A stretch of DNA of 64,000 nucleotides from an uncultured Chloroflexota bacterium (GTDB lineage Bacteria > Chloroflexota > Dehalococcoidia > GIF9 > AB-539-J10), in the NCBI GenBank assembly GCA_903884455.1, contig CAISEW010000041.1:34086-98085 (forward strand), given 5' to 3'. Positions 17,193 to 26,708 of this stretch are shown piece after piece; the stretch's first letter is position 1, and each line of letters begins with the position of its first letter. Position numbers and translations under genes: made by a program. The notes under the pieces were generated by a model. The model was not told where the DNA came from. It did not search any database and saw only the letters and a program-made list of their open reading frames with translations.

Positions 17193-19356
17193 ATGAAAAC
17201 CTTAACCTCCACTCTGCTCGCAAGCCAGAAGAAAGCCAACCACCTCCCCTACGTCGAGGCTAAAGTCTATGACTATGAGGCGGGCATCAAGAGGCTATCC
17301 TGGACACGCATTTATGAAGGCAGCGAGCCCGACAACCATCACGGCATTGCCTTCGACGGCCAGGGCTCTATGCACCGCATCAGGAGCCAGGGCAACAATC
17401 TTTATTATCAGAAGCAGACGCTTCCTTTTGGTGTCCCGTCATCCTTCCCCCTTATCTTCCCCGTCTCCCTGGTCGACGGCCCAGCCCTTGACCAGTGGAC
17501 GTTAATAGCGGAGGACTGCTACGGTCCCTGCGCTATCGCTGCCTATGGCAGCAAGGTCTATATCTTCTACAAACCCAACGAACCCAACAAACTCAACAAA
17601 CTCTATAGTCATGACTACGGCCAGTCCTGGAATAATGCTCAGCTCGCAGCCTACGATGAGGTCGTTTCCCTGGCGGCGTGTTGGTGGAGGACAGGGAACA
17701 ATGTCGTCTGCTTCGCTCTCAAAGGGAGCTATCCAGTCAAGATCAACGGCATAGTCTTAGACACCTCCGACCAGAGCACCAGCCAGCACGAATGGTACGA
17801 CGCCACCCACCCTTTGTTGGACACCTATGGCATCGGAGCTACCTTTAATCCTTTCTGGCCTGCTATCGAGATCATCTTCGCTGGCAGGGAGTCTGATTCC
17901 CCCTATAATCACTATGACCTTTTCCGTACCAAGTTTAGTTCATCATACAACTTCCTGGCCCTGGAAAGCTTTCTCATGGCCCCCGATGGAGAGGGCATCA
18001 CCTATGAATACCCCGACTGCCATTTACCCGCCGTAGCCTCCGGCGAAGGCGGGCCGGACTACGAGACTAACCGCATTGTCGCCGTCGAGAAGTTCATGGG
18101 GACGACCGCCTACACCCGCCCTATTACTTGCCACGTGGTAAAAGGAACATACTGGTCCGATACCACTTTTACTGAGCCCAAGCCCCTCCCTGTCATTGCG
18201 AGCGGAGCGTGGCAATCTCCCTACGGGCTCAGAATCGCCAGCACCGCCGATTATTGGTGGCTCTCCGAAGCCCGACGGAGTCTGGAGAGCCACCCGCCCC
18301 GCCGACTCGCCCCTCGACTTGACTGGCGATATTGTCTCCGTCACCTTAACCCAATCACCCCAACAAACTCAAAGAACTCAAGGAACTCTCATTATCGAGC
18401 TCAACAACTCCAAGGGACAGTATGCCAACCCTGGCAGCGGAGTCCTTGCTTCTCTTCGCTTCCGCAGTGAAGTCGTCCTTAAGCTCGGCTATAAGACCTC
18501 TGTCGGGAACGAAGCTGTCGAAGTTGGGACTTACTGGATTGATTCCTGGGAGTACCAGTCCGTGTCATTGCGAGGCGAAAGCCGAAGCAATCTCAGCACT
18601 TTCACCCTCACCTGCCTGGACGGCTGGGGGCTCATGAACCGCTGGTCAGCTCGCTACCAGATGCGCTGGAACAAGGACGCCGTCAACCCCAAGTCCGTCT
18701 GGCAAATCCTCTATCAACTCTTAGCCAGGGTCGGCATCAAGCTCACCAACACCCCACCCAAACCCCAGTCCTCCGCCATCAACAACTTCTATCCCGACTT
18801 CACCATTAACCCTGGCACCAAGGGGGATGCTGCTATCAGGAGGCTGCTTTCCTTCGTCCCCGACCAGCTCGTCTTCAGAGGCCAGGAAGCCTTCACCAAG
18901 AACCCTTTACCCGCCGAAGCCCCCTCTTACTCCTACGGCGTAGGCGCGGCCGCCCACCCCATCATCTCCGGCCGATACCAGGACGCCGTCACCGCTTCCC
19001 GGGCCCGTGCCATCGGCCAGGACGAAGATGCCAACCGCATCGTTAGAGACGCCTTTGATTGGGATTTACTGAAGCTTGACATTGATATATTAGAACAAGA
19101 CTATGACCCTAACCTTAGCGAGGAGGCCAGGGCCCAGGAGAGAGCCGATGCCCTCCTAAGGGAGGCGTCATTGCGAGCGGAGCGTGGCAATCTCGTAGTC
19201 CCCACCAACGTCGGCCAAGAGCTCTTAGATGTCGTGGGGTTCACCGACGCCCGCTGCGGCGTCGACCAGGAGAACTACCGGGTCCAGGGGATTCGAACCC
19301 TCTACGACCGCCGTCAGGGACGATACGAGCAGGCTCTAACCTTGGGAGCACCGTGA
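17193..19356 (+). CDS. Phage tail protein split by a +1 frame change near 18266
   Basis: ORF 17193-18470 reads ...TADYWWLS then junk; ORF 18196-19356 resumes KPDGVWRATRPADSPLDLTGDIVSVTLTQ... Confidence 0.6.
18191..18220. repeat. GTCATTGCGAG-family repeat inside the tail CDS
   Basis: tgtcattgcgagcggagcgtggcaatctcc, read as VIASGAWQS. Confidence 0.85.
18563..18595. repeat. GTCATTGCGAG-family repeat inside the tail CDS
   Basis: tgtcattgcgaggcgaaagccgaagcaatctca, read as SLRGESRSNL. Confidence 0.85.
19167..19195. repeat. GTCATTGCGAG-family repeat inside the tail CDS
   Basis: gtcattgcgagcggagcgtggcaatctcg, read as SLRAERGNL. Confidence 0.85.
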
Positions 19357-19367
19357 TTTGTTTCCCG

Positions 19368-19922
19368 TTAGCTAATTAATGCTTGCTTCAAATCATTGAG
19401 CCTTGGGGTAAAAGCTTCAACGAGCTCCTGCCGGGCTAGTTGCCATTGGTTGTTAGTTTCGATATTGATAGCATCCACTGCTGTTCCTGAGATTCTCAAT
19501 TGGTGCAGGGTTTCCCTGTAGTTGCTTTCTAGGTCCTGTCTTATCTTCTGTTCTGCCTCTTCATATTCTTGAACAAGCTGGCCTATTTCTTCTGCCTTTG
19601 GCTGCAATTCAGGCCTTAAGCTGCTTATCGCCTCGACTACCCTTTTCACGCTATTTATACCCTGGGTAGTTGTAAACCCGATAGCCTCTACGAGGTGCTC
19701 GATTACGGCCTGCTTTATGATGTCTCTCCCCTTCTCTTCATGCTTGTTTAGCTCCGCAGTCATATCCAGTTGTCGGGAACTGTCTAGCCATTTTTGTGCC
19801 AGCACCTGACCGATTTGACGATACCCTTGTCTTTCTTGCTGTTCCTTTTCCTCGGTTGACAGCTTGCCCAATCTATTTGCTCTCTCTTGAGCAATTTCCC
19901 AGGAACTCTTTAACTCACCCAT
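19368..19922 (-). CDS. Hypothetical coiled-coil protein
   Basis: 184-aa ORF rich in Glu/Gln/Lys; no family recognised. Confidence 0.55.
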   Translation of the reverse strand: MGELKSSWEIAQERANRLGKLSTEEKEQQERQGYRQIGQVLAQKWLDSSRQLDMTAELNKHEEKGRDIIKQAVIEHLVEAIGFTTTQGINSVKRVVEAISSLRPELQPKAEEIGQLVQEYEEAEQKIRQDLESNYRETLHQLRISGTAVDAINIETNNQWQLARQELVEAFTPRLNDLKQALIS

Positions 19923-20004
19923 ACAGGCCTTCAGTTTATTAGCACTAGCAGTGCATTTTAGCCTATAATATTGAGGGGTTCAACAAAGCGAGTTTGAGGT
20001 TATA

Positions 20005-20736
20005 GTGATGATTTATTATAAATCTGTGAAGTTGGCCGAGTATTTTTATTGTTATGTATGGCAAGGCAGGGGCAATAACTGCAATGCCATTCTCTGGCCC
20101 TCGGTTTTAAGGGGGGAGCGTCCGCACGTATTAATTGACCCTGGCCATGTTAGGAATGAGCTTGGGGAGCCCTGTTTTGATTCACTGGCTCAGGCTATAG
20201 AGAAGGATGGCTTCAAAATGGAGGATATTGGCCTGGTGATTGGCACCCATAGCCATCCTGACCATATTGAAGCCACCGATTTGGTAGTGGGAAAAAGCGG
20301 AGCTTTGTTTACTTTATCCCGTGAGGAGGATGAATTTTATCGCACGATGGGGAAGATGTTCTTTCAGGCATTTGGCGGTAAGCCGCCGCAGGTTAATCCC
20401 TTCTTTTATCTTAAGGAGGGCGATTTGTCTCTGGGGGCTAAAAATAATAAAGTCGCGGTCAAGGTTTTCCTTACCCCGGGACATTCTCCCGGTTCTATTT
20501 CCCTTTATCTGGAAGAGGATAAAATATTGATCAGCGGTGACGTGGTCTTTGCGGGCAGCATAGGTAGGACTGATTTCCCTGGTGGCAGCCCTTCCTTGCT
20601 ACGGAAGAGCATTGATGAGCTGTCTCAGCTTGATGTGGAATACCTTGTTCCTGGTCACAGCACCGAAGCGGGCAGCATAATTGTCGGCAAGGATAAAGTA
20701 AGGCGTAACTTTTACACGGTCAAGATGTTTATTTAA
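20005..20736 (+). CDS. Metallo-beta-lactamase fold hydrolase
   Basis: THSHPDH motif, TPGHSPGS, GDVVF, PGHS. Confidence 0.85.
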   Translation: MMIYYKSVKLAEYFYCYVWQGRGNNCNAILWPSVLRGERPHVLIDPGHVRNELGEPCFDSLAQAIEKDGFKMEDIGLVIGTHSHPDHIEATDLVVGKSGALFTLSREEDEFYRTMGKMFFQAFGGKPPQVNPFFYLKEGDLSLGAKNNKVAVKVFLTPGHSPGSISLYLEEDKILISGDVVFAGSIGRTDFPGGSPSLLRKSIDELSQLDVEYLVPGHSTEAGSIIVGKDKVRRNFYTVKMFI

Positions 20737-20788
20737 CAAATGATAAGGAGTGAAGAGCTTAGAATAACAGGTTGAATTGGGGTCTATT

Positions 20789-21463
20789 ATGGAGACGGAT
20801 GACAAAGTTAAATATGCTCTGGAGCACACGGAATTAATCCGAGCACCACAGCAAAACCTGGCCACTTTTGGCAGTTCTGTTATTGATTATTACGTTGTCA
20901 CTGAACTGGTGGGGAATCTCAGTGTGGTCCGGGATGGGAAGGTAATTGCGGAAAGACCCAAAATTGTCACTCCTGCTTACCTGGTCAATGTTGAAGGATT
21001 CAGTGAGCAGGCGAGAAGATACATAGCGATGATGGCTCGGGAGCGCCCTTATGAGTCGGGCATTTTTTACCGATATAAGAACGAACCCAAGGGGATGAAT
21101 GTTGTCTCCGAGCCTATCAGGCAGGTGATAGAAAAGCTCAGCTCTCAAATAGAGGAGCAGAATAACCCCTTAAGCACCATAATCAGAGGGGTGGAGGAAC
21201 TATGGGATGTATCTTTGCTCATGTTCATCTATGAGATAACTAACAGGTCGGTTCGCACTAATGTAGTCGAATTTAATCGTCGGGGCTTTTTAGAAGTAGA
21301 TGCCGGTGGAGTGCCTCAGGGTGCCCGAGATTACATTGAGGAACTTTTCGAGCAAGCGAGTCGCAACCTTTCCCGAGCCCCGGAGCTGGTGGTTGAGTTA
21401 AACCGCTGGGGTCTATTCCCGGAATATCAAGACCGTTTCTTTGCCCTGTTCAGAAGAAAGTGA
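20789..21463 (+). CDS. Conserved-looking hypothetical protein
   Basis: 225-aa ORF from ATG 20789. Confidence 0.55.
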   Translation: METDDKVKYALEHTELIRAPQQNLATFGSSVIDYYVVTELVGNLSVVRDGKVIAERPKIVTPAYLVNVEGFSEQARRYIAMMARERPYESGIFYRYKNEPKGMNVVSEPIRQVIEKLSSQIEEQNNPLSTIIRGVEELWDVSLLMFIYEITNRSVRTNVVEFNRRGFLEVDAGGVPQGARDYIEELFEQASRNLSRAPELVVELNRWGLFPEYQDRFFALFRRK

Positions 21464-21474
21464 GCCTGCCCGAG

Positions 21475-22248
21475 TCACCACAGTCCCAGGTACCAGCTTA
21501 GTATATTACTTCCCCAGAGTAGTGTTACCATGGCGGCTAGGGCCAGGAAGGGACCGAAAGGAATCGTCTCCCGGCGTTTTCTCTTTTTAGCTATCATCAA
21601 GACCACAGCCACTATGCCACCGATGATAGCTCCCATAATAATGGCGAGAAGAACCAGAGGAAAGCCGGTTGCCAGGCCAATCAAAGCCGCGAGCTTAACA
21701 TCTCCCCAACCCATGCCCCCACGGGAGACTATGGCAATCACAAGGAATAGAGCAAAACCAATGCCTCCGCCTAGAGCGGCGTAAGCAACTCGCATAACTA
21801 TCGAATCAGTAAGCCATGGCCAGGGATATAAAGACAGGAGCAAAGCCACAACCATGCCGGGATAGACTACCTTGTTCAGGATGAGCCCCTGCTCCAGGTC
21901 GATGACGAAAATGATAATGAATAGGCAGGCGTAGAAAGCCATAACTCCCAGCTCCGCACTTAAGCCATAGTGCCAGTAGAGTAAAGCGAATATCAGGCCG
22001 GTGGCCAGCTCCACCCAGAATATCCTGCGGGGTATGGAAGCCTGACAGTACCGACAGCGACCACGAAGCCGGAGGTAGCTAAATACGGGAATGTTGTCTT
22101 TAGCGGCTAGCTTGTGCTGGCAAGCTTCGCAATGAGACGGTGGAAGTACAATGGACTTGTTCTGGGGTAGACGGTCAATGCATACATTAAGGAAGCTGCC
22201 TATAGCCAGACCCAGAAGGGCAAATATGAATATCAAAAGTATTTCCAC
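21475..22248 (-). CDS. Type IV prepilin peptidase (A24 family)
   Basis: N-terminal ALLGLAIGSFLNVCIDRLP, CEAC...CRYC zinc motif, GMGWGDVKLAALIG. Confidence 0.9.
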   Translation of the reverse strand: MEILLIFIFALLGLAIGSFLNVCIDRLPQNKSIVLPPSHCEACQHKLAAKDNIPVFSYLRLRGRCRYCQASIPRRIFWVELATGLIFALLYWHYGLSAELGVMAFYACLFIIIFVIDLEQGLILNKVVYPGMVVALLLSLYPWPWLTDSIVMRVAYAALGGGIGFALFLVIAIVSRGGMGWGDVKLAALIGLATGFPLVLLAIIMGAIIGGIVAVVLMIAKKRKRRETIPFGPFLALAAMVTLLWGSNILSWYLGLW

Positions 22249-22331
22249 GGGTGTTTATTGTGGACGTATTATGTGCCTGAAGTCAATACCTGCTCTGATA
22301 AAATCGGAGTTATTGCCAGGCGTAGCTTCTT

Positions 22332-22407
22332 CTGTCGTTGCGAGGAGCGTAGCGACGAAGCAATCTCGTGGAGCCAATGAGATTGCCACACTTCGCTAGC
22401 AACGACA
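22332..22407. repeat. Inverted pair of GTCATTGCGAG-family repeats
   Basis: tgtcgttgcgaggagcgtagcgacgaagcaatctcg ... gagattgccacacttcgctagcaacgac. Confidence 0.85.
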
Positions 22408-22415
22408 ATATAACC

Positions 22416-22443
22416 GTACCTCCGCCCTTAGGGGCGGAGGTAC
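22416..22443 (-). terminator. Hairpin downstream of the RCC1 gene, possible terminator
   Basis: Perfect 12-bp stem GTACCTCCGCCC-ttag-GGGCGGAGGTAC; only a weak T-run follows. Confidence 0.5.
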
Positions 22444-22453
22444 GGGGGAAAAT

Positions 22454-23599
22454 TCAATTGAGATCCCAGCCGCCGACATTGCACTGACCATTGGAGTTCC
22501 ATCCCACGGCGACCACAGCGCCGTTGGACTTAAGCCCCACTGTGTGGAAGACGCCTGTAGCGACCTGGACGATGTCCGTCCAGTTGCCGACATCATACTG
22601 CCCGAAGGCGTTAGATCCCACGGCGACCACGGTGCCGTTGGCACAAAGCCCCACCGTGTACAAGCCGCCTGCGGCGACCTGGACAATGCTCGTCCAGTTG
22701 CCGACATCACACTGCCCGGAGGTATTATCTCCCACGGCGACCACGGTGCCATCGAGCTTAAGCCCCACCGTGTGACCGCCACCTGCGGCGACCTGGATGA
22801 TGTTCGTCCAGTTGCCGACATCACACTGCCCGTAGGTGTCATTTCCCACGGCGACCACAGTGTCGTCGAGCTTAAGCCCCACCGTGTGACCGCCGCCTGC
22901 GGCGGCCTGGACGATGCGCGTCCAGTTGCCGACGTCGCACTGCCCGGAGTCGTTCAATCCCACGGCGACCACGGTGCCGTCAGGCTTAAGCCCCACTGTG
23001 TCTGAGCCGCCCGCAGCGACCTGGATGATGTCCGTCCAGTCGCTGACATTACACTGCCCGTCCCAGTTCAATCCCACGGCGACCACAGTGACGTCGGATT
23101 TAAGCCCCACCGTGTGATACCTGCCGGCGGCGACCTGGACGATGTGCGCCCAGCCGCTGACATCCAACTGATGATAGTAATTGCTCCCCATGGCGACCAC
23201 GGTGCCGTCGGACTTAAGCCCCACTGTGTGCTTCTCGCCTGCAGCGAGGCCATATTGCTTGACAAAGTTGGCTGTTACAGAGTAGTTGTGGCCCATCGTG
23301 ATGGTAGTTGTGGCGGCATTGACATTGGCAATCGTGCCTGCGTCACCAGTCCAGCTGGCAAACAGATAGCCGTTATCAGGAGTCGCCACCAGGTGGACCA
23401 CCGTTCCGTTAGAATAGGTAAAATTCCCCCCTCCAGGGGTGGTTACCAACCCTCCAGCGGTACTGGCGATAGTGAGGGTATAATAAGAACGAGTAGTCTG
23501 AGCACAGCTTACCATCCCGCCAATTAAGGCTACCGCAATCAAAAGGATGCTAACTCTGGCCACGTAACAGTGTTTCCTCAAGCTAAGTATTATCCTCAT
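22454..23599 (-). CDS. Lipoprotein with InlB-type repeat domain and ~6 RCC1-like repeats
   Basis: Lipobox-like IGGMVSCAQ; repeats of HTVGLKxDGTVVAVGxNxxGQCDVGNWTxIVQVAAG. Confidence 0.8.
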   Translation of the reverse strand: MRIILSLRKHCYVARVSILLIAVALIGGMVSCAQTTRSYYTLTIASTAGGLVTTPGGGNFTYSNGTVVHLVATPDNGYLFASWTGDAGTIANVNAATTTITMGHNYSVTANFVKQYGLAAGEKHTVGLKSDGTVVAMGSNYYHQLDVSGWAHIVQVAAGRYHTVGLKSDVTVVAVGLNWDGQCNVSDWTDIIQVAAGGSDTVGLKPDGTVVAVGLNDSGQCDVGNWTRIVQAAAGGGHTVGLKLDDTVVAVGNDTYGQCDVGNWTNIIQVAAGGGHTVGLKLDGTVVAVGDNTSGQCDVGNWTSIVQVAAGGLYTVGLCANGTVVAVGSNAFGQYDVGNWTDIVQVATGVFHTVGLKSNGAVVAVGWNSNGQCNVGGWDLN

Positions 23600-23721
23600 T
23601 TTTCACCTCTAGATTCTTGTAGTTGCCTGATTCGGCGCAATAGAGTGCTCTTGCTTATGCCAACTATCTGGCAAACTTCAGCAGTTCCATAACAGATTCG
23701 GCTGTTTATTTTTACACGCAT
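23596..23721 (-). CDS. 41-aa HTH (excisionase/MerR-like) protein
   Basis: ATG 23719-23721 with GAGGGAG RBS; YGTAEVCQIVGISKSTLLRRIRQLQESRGEK; ATGA overlap with the RCC1 gene. Confidence 0.55.
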   Translation of the reverse strand: MRVKINSRICYGTAEVCQIVGISKSTLLRRIRQLQESRGEK

Positions 23722-24000
23722 ATAGAACTCCCTCACAAGACTAATTGAATATAGTCTAAGATCTGTTCGCTTCTCCGTCAATCACCCATTAGTAACCGTA
23801 CTTTCGTAAGGGAAGGCTTGTCCTCTCCCGATTGGTAGGAGCACACAAGGAGTTCTCTGTAGAAAATCTCATTACCACAGTACCAATCAAGCCTACTATA
23901 AATTAGGTATTATTTCCCCAGAATAATCCGGTTTGCCCAGACTAGGGGTCAATGAAGTTTGAGGATAGCTTGAGGCTTTATCGGAGGATTGAGCAACTCT

Positions 24001-24060
24001 TGTCATTGTGGGGCACTTTTCTCTTGTCATTGCGAGGAGCGAAGCCCCGAAGCAATCTCA
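24001..24060. repeat. GTCATTGCGAG-family repeat plus a degenerate partial copy
   Basis: tgtcattgtggggca...cttgtcattgcgaggagcgaagccccgaagcaatctca. Confidence 0.8.
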
Positions 24061-24131
24061 ATTATGAGACTGGACACTGGATTAGGATGATAATATAGTA
24101 ATGTGGTTGCCAAAATCGGGGGTGAGGCAAT

Positions 24132-24863
24132 ATGTCAGTGAAGTACTATGTTGGTTGCAGTGGCTGGCATTATGAGCACTGGCGCGGGCTTTATTACCCC
24201 GAGGAATTGCCCAGGCCGAAATGGTTGCCATTTTACGCCCGGCAATTTACTACCGTAGAGCTCAATAACAGTTTTTATCATATGCCTTCGGAGAAAGCGT
24301 TCACCACCTGGAGAGAATCTACACCCGACAACTTTATTTTTGCTGTTAAGGTGAGTCGATTCATCACGCACATAAAAAGGTTAAGGAATTTAGGTTCAGC
24401 GGTGGAGAACTTTCTATCGCGGGCTAGTTTTTTGGGAGAAAAACTGGGTCCCTTGCTGTACCAACTGCCTCCTAGCATGAAGCGCAACGATGAGCTATTA
24501 CAGAATTTTTTATCTTCATTGCCGCCAAAATATCAGCATGTAGTTGAATTTCGCCACGAGTCATGGATTGACGATGCTGTGTTCGATATTTTACGAGGAC
24601 ACAATGTTGGGTTGTGCGTTTTTGACATGCCGGGCTTTAGCTGCCCCCTTGTCGCTACCAGTGATTTTGCCTATGTCCGTTTCCATGGCAGCGAGGGTCT
24701 ATATTCCAGTTGTTACTCCGACGAAGAGCTTTCCCAATGGGCACAAAGAATTGCTCGGCTGGGGCAAAACGTTAGGGCTAGCTATATCTATTTTAATAAC
24801 GATGCAGAGGCATTTGCGGTTAAGAATGCTATAACGTTGAGGAATCTTTTAAATATTCCTTAA
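24132..24863 (+). CDS. DUF72 family protein
   Basis: YYVGCSGWHYEHWRGLYYPEELP...FYARQFTTVELNNSFYHMPSEKAFTTWRESTPDNFIFAVK. Confidence 0.9.
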   Translation: MSVKYYVGCSGWHYEHWRGLYYPEELPRPKWLPFYARQFTTVELNNSFYHMPSEKAFTTWRESTPDNFIFAVKVSRFITHIKRLRNLGSAVENFLSRASFLGEKLGPLLYQLPPSMKRNDELLQNFLSSLPPKYQHVVEFRHESWIDDAVFDILRGHNVGLCVFDMPGFSCPLVATSDFAYVRFHGSEGLYSSCYSDEELSQWAQRIARLGQNVRASYIYFNNDAEAFAVKNAITLRNLLNIP

Positions 24864-26679
24864 CTTTCTTCGCCAGGACTGGGGTTATGCCTTCTGTCTG
24901 GCTGAGCTCCTCTAACGAAGCTTCCTTGATAGCTTGAATTGAGCCAAGCTTTTTTAGCAGAGCCTTTTTTCGCTTTGGCCCGATGCCGGGTATGTTATCC
25001 AGAGCGGAAGCGATGACTTCTTTGTGGCGCAACTTCCGGTGGTAGCTTATAGCGAAGCGGTGGGCTTCATCCCGGGCTCTTTGTAGGATATGAAGGGCCG
25101 GAGAGTCTTTAGCTATATAAACCGGCTGGGGGTCGCCGGGTATAAATACCTCCTCATTTTCTTTAGCTAGGCTGACCATGGGGATAGAGTCTAGCCCTAA
25201 TTCTTGCCTCACCTCCAGAGCGGCATTGAGTTGTCCCTTGCCGCCATCAATGAGGACAAGGTCGGGAATAATTGCCCAGGTGCCTTCGCCTGTCAGGCCC
25301 CGTTTAAACCTGCGCCTCAATGTCTCTTGAATCATGGCATAATCGTCAGCGCCAGTCACAGTTTTGATACGGAAGCGGCGATAATGTGCCGGTTTAGGCC
25401 AGCCTTTTTCCAGAACAACCATGCTGCCCACAGCCAAAGCGCCCTGAATATTAGAGACATCATAACATTCTATTCTCCGGGGCATCTTAGGCAAGTGTAG
25501 TCTGTTTTTTAGCTCTTGTAAGCCGGAGCTTATAGTCTCTACCTTCATCTCTTTAGCTTGGGCTAGTTCTAAACCTTGTGCAGCGTTTTCGGCTGCTGTG
25601 TCCACCAGCTTCTTTTTGGCTCCCCTTTGAGGCACTTGAAGCTCCACCCTGCTCCCTCTTTGCTGTTCAAGCCATTCCGAAAGCACTGCTGGCTCGTCCA
25701 CGGGGTGCTGAAGCAATATCAGCGGTGGGATATATGAAGCCGAGGCATAGTATTGTTTCACGAAACTGGTCATTATTTGCCCGGGAGACTCGCCCTGGAT
25801 GCCTTCCATAATAAAATGGTCTTGGCTGATAAGTTTATTATTGCGAATAGAAAAGAGCTCGACATAAGCCTGTTTTTCATTTTGTGCCAGACCAATGACG
25901 TCCTTTTCCCCTTGTAATGTTATAGCAATCCTCTGCCCCTCTATGACTTTTCCTATGGCGTTAATTTGGTCGCGCAACAAAGCTGCCCTCTCAAACTGAA
26001 GCTGCTGCGCTGCGGCTTTCATCTTGGTGTTTAATTCACGAAGAATAAGTTCCTGCTTCCCCTGTAAGAATAAGATGACCTGGTTTATTACGTCGTGGTA
26101 TTCCTGTTTTTCCACTGCCCCAATGCATGGTCCGAGACAGCGGTGGATATAATAATCGAGACAGGGCCGCTTATCTTTACCCTCGATGCGCTTGCTGCAG
26201 CTACGAAAAGGAAAGATTTTCTTTATTAACCTTAAGGTTTTGCGTACTGAGCCAGCACTGGCAAAAGGTCCAAAGTATCTAGCTCCGTCTTTCTGAACCC
26301 GGCGAGTGATGTAGACACCCGGCCAATCTTCGTTAATGTCTATCTTGAGGTACGGGAAAGTCTTGTTATCTTTAAGGCGCACATTGTACCTGGGGGTATA
26401 TTTCTTTATCATGTTGCATTCTAGGATAAGCGCCTCTTGCTCGGAATTGGTAACTACGAACTCGAAATCTTGTATTTTTGACACTAATCGTTGAATCTTG
26501 GATGATAGGTTGGAAGGAGCGCCAAAATAACTCCTTACCCGACTGTTCAAGTTGGCAGCCTTGCCAACGTAGATAACCTTACCCTCGTTGTCCTTAAACA
26601 GATAAACTCCGGGCTTTGCTGGCAAAACTTTTAATTGCTCTGATTTCACGGCAAATTTATTGTAGCAAGCGGCTGGCAT
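24829..26679 (-). CDS. uvrC: Excinuclease ABC subunit C
   Basis: GIY-YIG start LPAKPGVYLFKDNEGKVIYVGKAANLNSRVRSYF; C-terminal IPGIGPKRKKALLKKLGS. Confidence 0.95.
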   Translation of the reverse strand: MPAACYNKFAVKSEQLKVLPAKPGVYLFKDNEGKVIYVGKAANLNSRVRSYFGAPSNLSSKIQRLVSKIQDFEFVVTNSEQEALILECNMIKKYTPRYNVRLKDNKTFPYLKIDINEDWPGVYITRRVQKDGARYFGPFASAGSVRKTLRLIKKIFPFRSCSKRIEGKDKRPCLDYYIHRCLGPCIGAVEKQEYHDVINQVILFLQGKQELILRELNTKMKAAAQQLQFERAALLRDQINAIGKVIEGQRIAITLQGEKDVIGLAQNEKQAYVELFSIRNNKLISQDHFIMEGIQGESPGQIMTSFVKQYYASASYIPPLILLQHPVDEPAVLSEWLEQQRGSRVELQVPQRGAKKKLVDTAAENAAQGLELAQAKEMKVETISSGLQELKNRLHLPKMPRRIECYDVSNIQGALAVGSMVVLEKGWPKPAHYRRFRIKTVTGADDYAMIQETLRRRFKRGLTGEGTWAIIPDLVLIDGGKGQLNAALEVRQELGLDSIPMVSLAKENEEVFIPGDPQPVYIAKDSPALHILQRARDEAHRFAISYHRKLRHKEVIASALDNIPGIGPKRKKALLKKLGSIQAIKEASLEELSQTEGITPVLAKKVKEYLKDSSTL

Positions 26680-26708
26680 AGAGGCAAAATGACTCGGATT
26701 ATGTTAAA

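Noticed and set aside
18196-18260. ATG 18196 as the true start of a separate tail gene
   Set aside because: The start lies in repeat DNA and the first ~20 codons look like out-of-frame translation; the upstream ORF supplies the matching N-terminal part.
19281-19305. tRNA T-arm-like sequence ggtccaggggattcgaaccctctac
   Set aside because: Lies inside the tail ORF (YRVQGIRTLYDRRQGRY); no cloverleaf or acceptor partner around it.
22396-22842. ORFs on both strands overlapping the RCC1 gene (22396-22842, 22544-23005 and others)
   Set aside because: Shadow ORFs created by the ~153-bp codon-periodic repeat of the RCC1 gene; the 22454-23599 frame has the signal peptide and RCC1 motifs.
22460-23260. 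Possible CRISPR-like periodic array
   Set aside because: Period ~150 bp is coding RCC1 repeats; no short direct repeats with unique ~30-40 bp spacers.
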